From: Macrotis lagotis
Lineage: Eukaryota > Chordata > Mammalia > Peramelemorphia > Peramelidae
NCBI RefSeq assembly: GCF_037893015.1
Contig: NC_133666.1
Span: forward strand, 265,339,530 to 265,403,529
Length of the DNA stretch: 64,000 nucleotides
Direction: 5' to 3'
Of this stretch, positions 44,491 to 58,492 are shown one piece after another (position 1 is the stretch's first letter; each line of letters starts with the position of its first letter). The position numbers and the translations under genes were made by a program. Under the pieces are notes generated by a model that did no database searches, was not told the origin of the DNA, and worked only from the letters and a program-made list of their open reading frames with translations.

Positions 44491-45905
44491 CAGAAAATGA
44501 AAATGATAAATGTTGGAGTTTTATCCAGCAATAGCACTACTAGGTTTGTATCCCAAAGAGATTATGAAAAAAGAGAAAAGTACAAAAAGTACAAGCACAA
44601 AAAAATTTATAGCAGCTTTTTTATGGTGTCAAAGATTTAGAAACTGATAGAATGCTCATCAATTGGGGAATGAATAAACATACTGTGATATAGGAATGTA
44701 ATAGAATCCTATTGCTCAATAAGAAATGATGAGTAAGTGAATTCAGAAAAACCTGGAAAGATTTACATGAATTTATAGGGAGTGAAATAAGAAGAACAGA
44801 AACAGTAGCATTGTGTGATGATCAATCATGATCATCTTAGATCTTCTCAGCAATATAGTGATCCAAGACAATTTCAAAAGATTTGTGATGGAAAATGCCA
44901 TCCACATCTAGAAAAGGAACTATGAAATCTGAATGCAGATGAAAGTATAGTATTTTTATGTAAAATTTCTTTTCTTTCTCATGGTTTTTCCATTTTGTGT
45001 TGATTCTTCTTTTTTCACAACATAACTAATAAAGAAATATGTTCAAAATTATTGTGCATATATAACCTATATAAGCTTTCTTGTTCTAGATCATGCAAAA
45101 GGGTAAAAACATCACATGTACAAAAATATTCATAGCAGCCCTGTTTGTGGTAGTAAGGAATTGGAAATTAGATGAATGTCCGTCAATGGGGGAATGACTG
45201 AACAAATTGTGGTAATATAGTTACAGAACCCTATTCTATTAGAAACCAGGTAGGATGAGAATTCAGAGAAGCCTGGAAGGATTTGCATGAACTGATGCTA
45301 AGCAAGATGAGCAGAACCAGAAAAACATTGTACACCCTAACAGCAATGTGAGGGTGATGATCAACCTTAATGGACTTGCTCATTCCATCAGTGCAACAAT
45401 CAGACACAATTTGGGGGTACCTGTGATGGAGAATACCATCTGTATACAGAGAAAGAATTATGGAGTTTAAACAAGTACCAAAGTCTATTACCTTCAATTT
45501 TTTCAATTTTTTTTAAAAAGTGTCTTATGTACTACATAATTTTGCTATCTCTAATATTTTATTTTCTTCTCAAGTATATGATTTATCTCTCAACACATTC
45601 AATTTTGATTAATGTATAGCATGGAAATAATGTAAGGATGCCTTCTGTGGGGAGATGGGGGAAGGGAGGGTGGGGGAAAATTGTAAAATTCAAAACCTTA
45701 CAAAAAAACTTACAAAAAGCTACTATTGTATCAAATTGGAAAACAAATAAAATATTAATAAAAAGATTGCTTGTTCTCTTTGGAAAGGGGAGGAGAAAAT
45801 TACAGAACTCAAAATTTTACAAAAATTAATGTTGAAAATGTTTTTACATGTTAATTGGAAAAATAAAATACTATTTAGAGGGAAGAAGAAGTGATAAGCT
45901 AAAAA
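44491..45905 (+). mobile_element. older L1 3' end, sense, inserted in CR1/L3
   Basis: Left piece 44491-45079 carries ORF2 C-terminal sequence ('cagcaatagcactactaggt', 'ctcatcaattggggaatgaa') and 3'UTR. Right piece 45778-45905 is its 3' tail ('gaactcaaaattttac', 'tttttacatgttaattgg'). Target-site duplication of about 16 bp: 'aagaataggatcaaga' (44475-44490) and 'aagaacagggccaaga' (45906-45921), three mismatches. Confidence 0.88.
45088..45769 (+). mobile_element. younger L1 3' end, sense, nested in the older L1
   Basis: Starts in the ORF2 C-terminus ('catgcaaaagggtaaaaaca', 'tattcatagcagccctgtt') and runs through the 3'UTR to an 'aataaaatatt' end. It matches the antisense ends at 4768, 10102 and 52337. 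Target-site duplication 'cttgttct' at 45080-45087 and 45770-45777. Confidence 0.9.
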
Positions 45906-46420
45906 AAGAACAGGGCCAAGAATAGAGCACTGCCACTGATTTATTATAGTGGTAAAAATTCATGCATTTTTATACTGATGCATCATGTCTTTGCTTTTGG
46001 CTATTTAATCAGTTCATACTATAATGATTAGAATTATTCTCTAATCTACACCTCTCTATATTGCCCACAAGGAGATCATGAGAGATTTTGTCAAATATTT
46101 TTGTGGAATCCAGGTAGCCTTTACCCAAAATATTCCTCCTATATATCAGTATTATATTCTTTCCAAAAAGAAAATGAAGTTGAACTTGCATGGCAGTCTT
46201 AGCAAACCTATAATGTTCTGATTTATTAACCATCCATTAAAAATTTAACTTCCTTTCCCCCTTCTCCTAGTGCATCCTTCTTTCTCATACTTTCATATTT
46301 TTAAGAGATCACTCCAACATAAATCAATTCAAACCCATGCTTTTTGTCTATGCACTCTTGTTAACTACCTTAATAATGATAATAATGTTAAAGTTCTTGG
46401 AATTTAGAGAAAATATTATC
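45906..46420 (-). mobile_element. CR1/L3 LINE fragment, antisense, right part
   Basis: Continues the CR1/L3 reverse transcriptase on the minus strand. The frame 46233-46009 contains 'YLDSTKIFDKISHDLL', the decayed Y-L-D-F-S-K-A-F-D-K motif of CR1/L3. The plus strand shows 'ggagatcatgagagattttg'. Confidence 0.85.
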
Positions 46421-46739
46421 ATATGGGAATATAAATAGTTTAATATCATTAAGTCCCTTATGATTATTCTTTAATATGTATACTTTTCTGTAGTGTTGGG
46501 TTTGGTTTCAAATTTTCTTTTCACCTATGGTTTTTTCCTCAGAAAACTTGAAGGGCCTCTATTCCTGTATACTAAGATAAGATGAAAATGGATAAATAAT
46601 TAAGATATAAGGAGTGATATCATAAGCAAATTAGGGGAATATGATCCATAGATCTACAAATAAAGGAAGATTTTCTGATCAAACAAGAGATAGAGAGCAC
46701 TGTTTTGATTGTGCAGTTTCTAAGTTCTGTCTATGATAT
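46421..46739. other. unassigned sequence
   Basis: No family recognised. Confidence 0.4.
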
Positions 46740-46968
46740 GGCAGTCACTTTGTGACTGCATTTAATTTAGGGGTTTTTTTGGCAAACAAACTCAAGTGAT
46801 TTGTCTTTTCCTTCTCCAACTCATTTTACAGATGAAGATACTAAGGCAAACAGAGTTAAGTGACTTACTTGCCCAAGGTCACACAGTAAGTATCTGAGAC
46901 CATATTTGAACTCATGAAGCGTCTTCCAGACTCCAGATCCAGCACTCCATTCACTGTTTCATATGGCT
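46740..46968 (-). mobile_element. MAR1-type SINE, antisense
   Basis: 'tttttggcaaacaaactcaa', 'ttttccttctccaactcatt', 'ttacagatgaagatactaag', 'gcccaaggtcacacagtaag', 'atccagcactccattcactg'. Confidence 0.88.
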
Positions 46969-47492
46969 GGTTCAGAGAGTATTAATAATGAAGAATCTTA
47001 CAGGATGCAAAATTGGATGATTTTTATTACATCAAAATTTTGCTAGGTAGGTTATCCTTCATTGTAAACCTAGTTTCCTATTGTAATCCAACAGTTCCTA
47101 TTGATTATGCAATATCATATTGAAAAACCTTTCTTCCTTTTTTTCTTTAAGTTTTATTAATATCTTTTGTTTTAACATCAGCCATTTTGCAATATTCCTC
47201 TCCCCATCCTCTAATCACAGTGAGACTTCCCATGTAACAAGTTAAGCAAAACCAATAGAGGTACATCTTCCACGCCATTTTATGTAACAGTCATACACAA
47301 AGTACTCTAATTCAAGGAAAGAAGAGAAAAGCATTATGGCTTGTTCAATATTGCTTTATAAAAATGAGCTGTTTAAGATTCTTATTTTTTTGGTGTAATT
47401 TGTTGCATTTGTAGGATAATCATTTTAAAAACTGAATTTAAAAATCTTAACTTGACTGAAAACCTACAAATTCTCTTATGATTTACAATCAT
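46969..47492. other. unassigned, 3' flank of the RPS4 retrocopy
   Basis: No clear poly-A is seen 3' of the retrocopy. The best candidate is a run of seven A on the minus strand near 47385. 'aagttttattaatatctttt' near 47150 may belong to another LINE end. Confidence 0.35.
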
Positions 47493-49400
<1,908 letters not shown>

Positions 49401-50605
49401 GATAGGAGTGATTAGTGTGATGGAAACCTTGAGATAAAAGACTTCAGAAGCATATGATCTTCAGTGTCACAAAAAGGAAAGAAAATTAAGAAAATGTTTT
49501 TAGATTTGGCAAATAAGAGATCATTTTTGAAGATGAAATCTTTGAATTAATAAGACTGGCTGCAGAAGGTTTAAAAGAAAATGAGACAAGAGGAAGTGGA
49601 GACACTCTGTCTTTCTCAAGGAGTTTAACCAAGAGTGAGAGGGAATATATCTGCTATGAGAGAATTTTTTTTGAAAGGAAAGACATGGATTTGCTTGTAG
49701 GTAACAGGGTGGGACTTGGAAAATAGGGAGAGATGGAATTTTAGAATGTTGAGCTGATTGGGGGCCATCTACTAGAAAAGATAGAAGGTGAGGGACTCAA
49801 GAGAAAATATAGCATGATTGCCCTTCACAAAGAAAAAAATATCTTTTCTGCTGAGATAGGATTGAAGGAAGAGATTATGGAAGAAGATTCAAAATGATAT
49901 GAGATAAGAAAAGAAAAGAAGTAATGCTTGAAAAATGGGTTCAATTTTCCCATATGAAGTGAGGTCCTCAGGAGATGGAGATGGATAAGTGAGCTCTATA
50001 TTAAGGTTGAAGAAGAGATAAGAATATTTGAAATATCCATTGGGGAGAGTAGGATAATGAATTGATTAAGAATGAATAGAATAATTGATTTGCTTTAGTA
50101 AGGACCCAGATGAAATCAATACCATGATTTGTAGTAGACCCGATCAAAATGGGTTCATGATTTCCTCCTGATCTGTTTTTTCAGCAAATGAATTGGAATG
50201 AAGGGAACAGATGGTAGGGATGAATCAGGGTTGGGGTTTGTTATATCATGATCAGCTAAAAGATCAAAGATAAAGGCCTTTGAGAGTACAGTGTAGTGTT
50301 GAATTGGTTCACCAAAGAGCAGATCTGGGGAATGGAGGAGAACATAGGCAGAGGAGGACAGACAACAGAAATATGGAATCTTACTACTGTAGCATTATAA
50401 ATTGTTGCAGTGACAGACATTATTGGTAGAATAAAATTATATTTTTCTTTTATTCTATTCATTGGAAAACCATTGAATATCAATGAACTATTTATGAATT
50501 TATTATTAAAATATCTTGAAGTAGTTCCTTTCTGGTCTTTCTTTTTAAAAAAACAGATCTATATTCTAAAAATTCTAAAATAATTCTTACATTTATGATA
50601 TATTT
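49401..50605. other. unassigned purine-rich sequence
   Basis: No gene recognised. The 49420-50340 stretch has the look of an old interspersed repeat but I cannot assign it. Confidence 0.4.
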
Positions 50606-50609
50606 TAAA

Positions 50610-50830
50610 ATTTGCAAAGAATTTTGTATATATTAAATCATCTGGCTTTAACAACCTTGTGAGTCTGGTATGGAAAGTATTATTATTATTATAGTGTTTT
50701 AGATGAAGAAATCTAGTTGCAGAGAGGTCAAGGAACTGACTCGCCCAGGGTCACACAACTGATAAGAGTCAGAGAAAGGTCTTGCTGATATCAAAACCAG
50801 GACTCAATTCACTGTCCAGCCACTTCTTAT
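50610..50830 (-). mobile_element. MIR, antisense
   Basis: 'ctttaacaaccttgtgagtc', 'agtattattattattatag', 'agatgaagaaatctagttgc', 'gcccagggtcacacaactga', 'tcaattcactgtccagcca'. Confidence 0.85.
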
Positions 50831-51480
50831 ACATTGATTTTTATTCAAGGAGCAGAAAATGGCTAAGAGCTTTGCCTCCTTTCACAAAAAATGATCATTC
50901 CTAAAGAGCACTGCTGATTGTCGACACTGAAGCTAAAATATATCTGCCAAAACACAGTCTGTTTTGAGTCCAATTTTTTCCCCCTCACTGAATGGATCTT
51001 AGCTCTGGTTTTCATTTAAGTTCAATATCAGATTAAAGTGATTCACTGCATGTTCTAGGAAATGCTAAGTAATTACCAGACAGAGACCTTTCTCAGAAAG
51101 CAAAATTTGGATTTAAAAAGCTTTTAAATGGACTATGCTTTACTTCAGCCAAAGCTCTCTTAGTGTCCATCTAACCAATATGTTCATTTGGAAGCAGTTT
51201 TCATTTCCCAATGAACTCTAAAAAGCAGGCTTGATAGAGCAGGGAAACTTATTATTGATCTCATATTCATTCCATATTGGATTATACATAAGAATCTATT
51301 CTAAGTAAGTAGCACATTCTTATCAAAATATCATTACTTAAATTTTAAAGCACATTTCTCTGTTTTAATAATAATAAAAACAACTTTGAGTTTTCAATCC
51401 CTCCCACCCCCCCATCATCAAATTGACAAGGATGACAAAAGATGACAAGGAAAGATAGCAAAGTAAAATCTAGGTTTTTC
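50831..51480. other. unassigned, single-copy-looking sequence
   Basis: No repeat recognised from about 50860 to 51350. A possible conserved non-coding stretch, untested. Confidence 0.4.
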
Positions 51481-51489
51481 AGTCAAGAC

Positions 51490-51760
51490 CCAATAATAAT
51501 AATAACAATGATAACAATAATAATACTTGATATTGATATAATCTCTCCTATACACCAGGTTCCATCCTCAGTGTTTTACAATCATTATTTCATTTACCAC
51601 CAAAAACAATCCTGAGAGTTAGGTGAAACTGTGGCAAATAGGGTTAAGTGACTGACACAGGTTCACATGATTAGTACATGTTTGCATTCGGATTTGTATT
51701 TAGATCTTGACTCCAGGCCTGGGACTCTATGCATTATGCCACTGACACTTAGCTGCCTAT
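51490..51760 (-). mobile_element. MIR, antisense
   Basis: AAT-rich end, 'ttttacaatcattatttcat', 'aaacaatcctgagagttagg', 'tagggttaagtgactgacac', 'cttgactccaggcctgggac'. Confidence 0.82.
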
Positions 51761-51764
51761 ATAT

Positions 51765-52327
51765 ACAACTTCTACTGTATCTGGTCCCTTCTCACCTCTC
51801 ACAGAATCATTACCCTATTATAAGTATCACATCTATTTGTACTATTATAGTAATAACCAAATTGGTGTCTCTCAAGTCTCTCTCTAGTCCAACCCAGTCT
51901 TCATACAGTTGTCAAATTAAAGAACGGTCTGACAATCTAATAAAACAGTTCATTGATTTCTTTTTGCTTATAAGATTAAATATAAATCCCTCTTTGGGAG
52001 CATTTAATGCATGAACAATCTGATTCTAGCCTCTATTTTCAGGAACATTATATATTATTCTCCTCTACACAATCTACTATCCAAAACACTAACCTTCTTG
52101 CCATTCCTTTAACATAACATTTATATGCCCTTGCACCTACTCCCCCTAAGTTAAAAATTCCCTCCCTCTATCTCTTAGAATGCCTAAGTTCTTCCAAAGC
52201 ACAGCTCAAGAGATGCCTTTCCTGATTCACCCAATTACTAGTGTTTCTCCTCCTATAAATTTGTATATCTAGTTTATATGCATCTAATATTCTTATTTTC
52301 ACATACATTATCCCACCAATAGAATTT
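51765..52327 (+). mobile_element. L2 LINE fragment, sense, left part
   Basis: Long colinear match to the L2 3' region: 'attgatttctttttgcttat', 'atgaacaatctgattctagc', 'gctcaagagatgcctttcct', 'ccaccaatagaatttaagg'. It is interrupted by an antisense L1 and resumes at 53063. Confidence 0.85.
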
Positions 52328-52336
52328 AAGGCTCTT

Positions 52337-53062
52337 TTAAAAAAAATTTAAATAAATATTTTATTTGTTTTTCCAATTACATACAATGGTAGTTTTTAAC
52401 CAATCATTTTTTGTAAGGTTTTGAGTTTACAATTTTTCTTCCTCCCCTCCCTTCCCTCCCCCCCCTCCGCCTAACAGAAAGCAATCTGATATAGGCTTTA
52501 TAGTTGCATCCAAAGCATACATTGATATTAAACATGTTTAAGAGAACAATCAGATCTAAAAGGAAGAAAGAAAATATTAGAGATAGCAAAATGACAATAT
52601 ATGACAACTTTTAAAAATTGAAGATAATAAGCTTTGGTCTTCATTTAAGCTCCACAGTTCCTTCTCTGGACATGGAAGGTATTTTCCATTACAAGTCCCT
52701 TAAAATTTTCCCTGATTATTGCATTGATGGAATGAGCAAGCCCAATGAGATTGATCATCACCCCCATGTTGCCATTAGGGTGTTTCTGTTTCTGCTCATC
52801 TTACTAATCATCAGTTCATGCAAGCCTTTCTAGGCTTTTCTGAAATCCCATACCTCATGATTTCTTATGGAACAATAGTGTTCCATCACCACAATTTGCT
52901 CAACTACTCCTCAATCGATGGGCATCCCCTCAATTTCCATTTCTTTGACACTTCAAGCAGAGCTGCTATGAATATTTCTGTACTTGTGGGGTGTTTATCT
53001 TATGTCATGATTTCTTCAGGAGTATTGTTCAGTGGTAGTGTTGGATCAAAGGGTAAGAAAGA
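52337..53062 (-). mobile_element. 5'-truncated L1, antisense, splitting an L2
   Basis: The 3'UTR is at the left with C-rich pyrimidine 'cccctcccttccctcccc', then 'tttggtcttcatttaagctc', then ORF2 C-terminus to about 53055. Flanks 'aaggctctt' (52328-52336) and 'aaggttctt' (53063-53071) differ at one base. Confidence 0.9.
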
Positions 53063-53142
53063 AAGGTTCTTGAGGAAAGGGATTATTTCATTTTTGTCTC
53101 TTCATCAGTGCTTATTGAAGGAAGGAAGGAAGGAAGGAAGGA
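53063..53142 (+). mobile_element. L2 tail, sense, right part, with (GAAG)n
   Basis: 'aaggttcttgaggaaaggga', 'ttgtctcttcatcagtgctt', then a GAAG tract at 53117-53141 that probably grew from the L2 terminal repeats. Confidence 0.75.
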
Positions 53143-54336
53143 ATAAAATAAAATTGTAAGTCTGGGTCCCTGACCTTTCCCCCTACCCCAACTTCTCTAT
53201 CCATTTCCAGGGATGACTTCATAATTTTGTTTAGGGTTAGCCCAAAGTCATGAGACATATTATAACTGGGGAAGGGATAGTGGTATCTGAATGCACAGGA
53301 ATATAAGCTCATTGTAATATCCCTACATACCTAAACTGAGAAAAGACTTTGAACCACAGAATATTACTATATAGCATGCTGACACTTTTATATTAAAGCA
53401 TTGATCACAAATAAGATCAAAATATGTATTTGGATAGATAATTTATAGAACTAATCTATCAATATACCTCTCTAGAATATTCACACATGGTTAGATGGTG
53501 AATATGAGTTGGTTCTAGAGTTGAACAGGAGAGACAGCAAAAATCCTTTAAGGAACTCAAGTCTCCATGAAAAGTAAAGTTCCATCTTTTTAATGGTCAC
53601 ATTCTGTGATTGTTGGTAAGTGGCAAAGCAATATGGAATACAACAATCACCAAAGAATTTACAGCTGATATTACCCAGATAAGACTGGAAAAGAATATCC
53701 CAATGGGAGGAGTCTATAGCATACAACAAATTAGTAAGTTGAAACAATAGGAATAAAGATTTTATTAAATAATGATATGATAGAAGAAAAATGGATTAGT
53801 CATAGCTTTAGGTTGAAGATATCAACTTTTATGTTCAGGGTTGTTTAGAGTATTAATCCAAGGAATATAATATCACCACTATCAAACCTGGGCACAATCA
53901 TTACATAATTAAAGGGATGGTATAAGGTTTCTAGTATATCTAATAATTGTTCAATAAACATTTAAATTTATCGAGAGATTTCAAAAGGGAAAAAAGTTTT
54001 CTTGTTCATTATTTAATTTTATTTTCACTATTGATCTACTTAAACCAGATGAAGAATAGTTTTGTTTGAGAAGTGAAAGATGATGTTAAAATGATTTAAG
54101 ATAAAGAGGAAAGAAATAACTCACAATCAATGGCTTCAATTTTATGAGGCAAGACAGGTAGAAGAGGGCATTGAGAGTGATTTGAGGATAGAACTCTGTA
54201 GGGAGTTTGAAAGGCACTTTCCAGTGTGCTCTCTTGTATTCCATTTCTCTTTCATCATACAGTTTTTTTTTAATTTCATGTTCTTTCCAACTTCTAGGAC
54301 TCACAGAAATCTTGATTCTCTCCTTAACTGATCTCT
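53143..54336. other. unassigned sequence
   Basis: No gene or family recognised in about 1.2 kb. Confidence 0.4.
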
Positions 54337-54540
54337 TGTTATTTAGTCATTTTTCCTGTTGTGTCCAATTCTTTGTGACCTCATTTGGGGTTTCTTCTCT
54401 AGATCATTTTAAAGATGAGGAAACTGAGACAATAGGGTTGAGTGACTTGCCTAGTGTCTAAGGTAGGATATGAACTCAAGAAGATGAATCTTATTGACTC
54501 TGAGTCTAGTACTCTATTCATTGTGCCACTTAGCTTTTCC
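54337..54540 (-). mobile_element. MAR1-type SINE, antisense
   Basis: 'gttgtgtccaattctttgtg', 'acctcatttggggtttcttc', 'agatgaggaaactgagacaa', 'cattgtgccacttagc'. Confidence 0.9.
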
Positions 54541-54990
54541 CAACCCTTGAACACACTACAATCCTGATGACCATCTCCCATTCTTCTTCTCTTATCTCTG
54601 ACATATTGAGTCAGGAGGAGGAGGAGTGATAATACTTCTTGCTTATTGCTACCATTTCCATTGTTCTCTTTGTTACTGTCCCTCAGAAACATCTCCTTTG
54701 AAGTTCACATAAAACATCATTTTATTACTTCTCCCAGGTTCTGTCTTAGCCATTTTGATCTCTCCTTTGCAGAGAGTTCAGTCCCCAACTCACAATTTCC
54801 TTTTCAATTCAACCCTATATATGAATTTAAATTTGCATTTGGCAACCTCTGAAACACATCTAGCTTCCTATTTCATGGTACTCTTAAATTCCATCCCTAT
54901 ATCATCACTCCAACTCAGTTTAACACAGGAGTAGCCAGATTTCACTATCACTTGAGAAAGGAGGAGGGGGGGGTTATCTGTAGGTCAATA
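54541..54990. other. unassigned sequence
   Basis: Possibly diverged L2 debris ('aaacatctcctttgaagttc') but not assignable. Confidence 0.35.
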
Positions 54991-54994
54991 TGAC

Positions 54995-55225
54995 TGAGCT
55001 TAGAGGCAGCATAGTAGAGGTAAAGCTATGCCTAGAGTCATGAAAACCCAAGATTAAATTCAACACTAGCTGTATTTGATTACATCTTTCTCAGTTTCCT
55101 TAACTGTAAAATGGTGACAATAATAATACCACCTCCCAGGTAGGTTGAGGGTCAAATAAGATAAGATTTGCAAAATAATATCATAATGGTCCAGTACATA
55201 AATGGTTGCTTTCTTTGACTTCTTC
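54995..55225 (+). mobile_element. MIR, sense
   Basis: 'gaggcagcatagtagaggta', 'tcagtttccttaactgtaaa', 'ataataataccacctcccag', 'gagggtcaaataagataaga'. Confidence 0.82.
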
Positions 55226-55895
55226 TTCTGTTGTTTTATTTAATAATTTTCAGGATTATGCAAATGTGGGATGCAAATGGAAGCAAACAGGAGTGTAGGA
55301 TATAGTGAAACAAAATTTATCAAACAAATAAAACATTTAAAAAGATATCCTGGACAGATAACATTGATGTATAATAAATTAGGCCTATAATTGAATTAAG
55401 ATCAATGGTTCAGAGATTTTAAATCTGTAAAGGATTAGAGGAAATAGAATCTATTTAAGAATATGTATGGCACTTTTAATGATTTTAAGTTTTTTCCCTA
55501 CAAGCAAAATAACATCTTTTTAACACTGACATTTTCCACTTGGCTGAAAATCAAGAAACAGCACTTTCTCCAAAGAATCAAAATTTCCAGTGACCCAAAG
55601 GGCAACGGGAAGATGCATGGTGGGTGTAAGTGAGCTGTAGCATATTATCAGTAATGACTTGCTTGCAAAAAGTGGAATAAAAGACATCAGGGAGCAAATG
55701 TAATAGTGGATGAGTAGGTGGGTCATTCACATAGAGAGAATGATCTTCTTTTGCATAACTAAGTCACCTAACTTTTTGATTCAAGAAAAATATTAAGTGA
55801 TATGTAGCAAGTGACTGTGCACAGGCCATGTACATAAGAACATGGACAGGAATCATCATATGAAGTGAGAATATGTGGATAAATTGTAATATTTA
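55226..55895. other. unassigned sequence
   Basis: No family recognised. Confidence 0.4.
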
Positions 55896-56370
55896 TCAGT
55901 GACGAATAGCTCCCAATTATATAGATCTTTATTGTCAGATAATATGCAAATCTACATACTTAACCTTCACCCATATCCTGAGCTCTATTACTACAATCCC
56001 AATTGCTTTTTGAACATAACTATTCAGATGTCCCAAAGACATCTCAAGCTAAAAATGCCCCAAATGGAAATTAATATATTTCTTTTAAAACACTCTCCTC
56101 CTCTTTCCCTAATTTTTAATCTAGAATTCCATGAATATTGTAGTCAAATTCATATTATCATTCATCTGTAGTGCTTACTAGAACTTCTCTTTCTCAATTC
56201 ATTTACTTGTCACATTTTGCTGATTCTACTTCTATAACATTTATCATATCTGGACCCTTCCTTGTACTCAATACATTGGCCACCACCATCACCATCCTCT
56301 GGTCCTCAGCTCAGGCTCTCTTACACACTGTCACCTGAGCTATTGCCATAGCCTCCTAAGTGATCAAAGT
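55896..56370 (+). mobile_element. L2 LINE internal fragment, sense
   Basis: 'aactattcagatgtcccaaa', 'gacatctcaagctaaaaatg', 'cttgtcacattttgctgatt', 'caccaccatcaccatcctct', 'ctgagctattgccatagcct' follow the L2 ORF2 3' region. Confidence 0.82.
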
Positions 56371-56499
56371 AGATGTATGTTTACATATATGTAAATGTAT
56401 TAATTTGTAGTTTACACATTTACTTATAAGTGTTCATGCCTACATTAAAGTGTTTTCACTTTCTAGTTTATTTATTAAGAGATTGATGCATGGAGTTAC

Positions 56500-56638
56500 C
56501 TACAGTTAGGTAGCACAGTGAATGGAACATTGATTTGGAAGTCAGGAGGAACTAAATTAAATCTGATCTCAAAAACTTACTAATTGTGTGATCCTGAGTA
56601 AGTCACTTAACATCAATTTACTTTTTTTTAAAAAAAAA
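56500..56638 (+). mobile_element. tRNA-derived SINE, sense, older copy
   Basis: 'agttaggtagcacagtgaat', 'ttggaagtcaggaggaacta', 'tgtgatcctgagtaagtca' and a T/A-rich end. Confidence 0.85.
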
Positions 56639-57400
56639 GAAAGATTGAGGGAGAAAGGGGACATTTTCTTAGTTCAAAGGGGCGAGCATAAAAGGGACAT
56701 ATGTATTAGGTTAGTTTGGGAAAATAAATTTTCCCTTCAGGGTTTCAGGAGAACTCTAAGGTAAATGGAGTTTCTCTTCTCTACTGATACTGGCTGAAGT
56801 CCCAACTGGTCACCTTTCTTCTTTCATATCCTACTGTTAGATACCAATAACCAGGACTCAGTTCCATTTATACACTTCATAATAATTAACTCTTACAAAG
56901 GCATATGTCAAAGATATAAGCAAGAAAATAAAGTTCATGTTTTTCTCCTCAATACCTTGGGGCATACTTTGTCCAAGTCTCTGGGGAGATAGTACTCAAA
57001 CTTAGCCAGATTGTAGAACATAACATTGCTCGCACCAAGGTCATATCCAAAGGTGGCATTGCTGTCAGATAAGTTTTTGTCCCAGGTACTGTTGGACTAT
57101 GCTGTGTCCTGGGGATCACTGATTACTTCTTGGGAATTGATGCTTTTGCCATGGCTACAAAACCGGGAATTTATATTTACAAGGGTAATGGAGCAGCCTC
57201 TTGACTTCTCAAAAATTTTAAGTACTAGCTTTGAATCCCTTCATCTAGAATATAATAGAAAAAAAGGATAAGAAAAGCAGTATCTCAGACCTTTATGTAT
57301 AGGTGATACAGGATGGCCTTGGTGGAGAGTCAATTAATAAATGAATATTTGCTACCCATTCATATTTACAACACTAGAAAGCACAAAAATGAATGAATCT
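56639..57400. other. unassigned, distinct composition
   Basis: Not recognised as SINE, LINE or hAT. Contains an 81-codon plus-strand frame (57026-57271) without known motifs. It could be an old LTR or single-copy DNA; no terminal TG/CA boundaries or direct repeats were found. Confidence 0.35.
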
Positions 57401-57813
57401 TATCTTAAAATGATGAGTAATATGTATCTAAAACACCAACAAGCATCAACTGTGATGGGAATAAACTAAAGCTTTTTGCAATACAATCAGGGGCAAAGAA
57501 AGAATAGTATCAACTCTATTATTTCATTTTTTACCAGAAATGCTAACTGTATCAATGAGATAAAAAAAAAGAAATTAAAGGAATTAGAATAGACAATGAG
57601 GAAACAAAACTTTCAGTCTTTGCACCTGATATGATTCTATGCTTAGAAAATCCTAGAGAATCAACTAAAAAACTAGATGAAAGTATTACAACTTTAGCAA
57701 AGATGCAGGATACAAAATCAATCCACATAAATTATCAGGATTTCTTTATATTACCAATAAAGTCCAACAACAAGAGGTAGAAAGAGGAATTTCTTTTAAA
57801 ATAACTGTAATCA

Positions 57814-57955
57814 GGGTGGCTAGGTAGCATAGTGGATAAAGCACTGGTCTTGGAGTCAGGAGTACCTGGGTTCAAATCCGGTCTCAGACACTTAATAATT
57901 ACCTAGCTGTGTGGCCTTGGGCAATCCACTTAACTCCATTTGCCTTGCAAAAAAA
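57814..57955 (+). mobile_element. tRNA-derived marsupial SINE nested in L1 ORF2
   Basis: 'gggtggctaggtagcatagt' to 'ttgccttgcaaaa'. Perfect 11-bp target-site duplication 'aactgtaatca' at 57803-57813 and 57956-57966. Removing it rejoins ORF2 sequence. Confidence 0.97.
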
Positions 57956-58443
57956 AACTGTAATCAATATAAAATACTGCTGGGATAAACCCTGGAGCTA
58001 TGTGAACACTATTAGAAAACACATTTTTCACAAAAATAAAGTCAGAGCTAAGCAACTGGAAAAATCTTAATTGCTCTTGGGTCAGTTGAGCCAATATAAT
58101 AAAGAAATGACAATTTTATTTAAATTAATCTATTCAGTGCCATAAAATCAAACTATCAAAAGTTATTTTATAGAGCTAGAAAAAATAATAACAAAATTCA
58201 TCTAGAAAAACAAAAGTTCAAAGATACCAAAGGAATCAATGAAAACAAAATGGTAAAAGAGGTATCTAGCCTCACCATATCTTGAACTGTAATTATATAA
58301 AGCAGTAATTATTTAAACAATCTGGTTCTGGCCAAGAGATAGAGTGATAGATCAGTGGCATAGATTATATAAAAAAATGACAGCTTAAATACAGCCTAAA
58401 TAAATGGCTATATTAATCTAATTCATATATGTATATATGTAAG

Positions 58444-58448
<5 letters not shown>

Positions 58449-58490
<42 letters not shown>
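58449..58490. repeat. (AT)n microsatellite
   Basis: About 20 AT units inside the L1. Confidence 0.96.
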
Positions 58491-58492
<2 letters not shown>

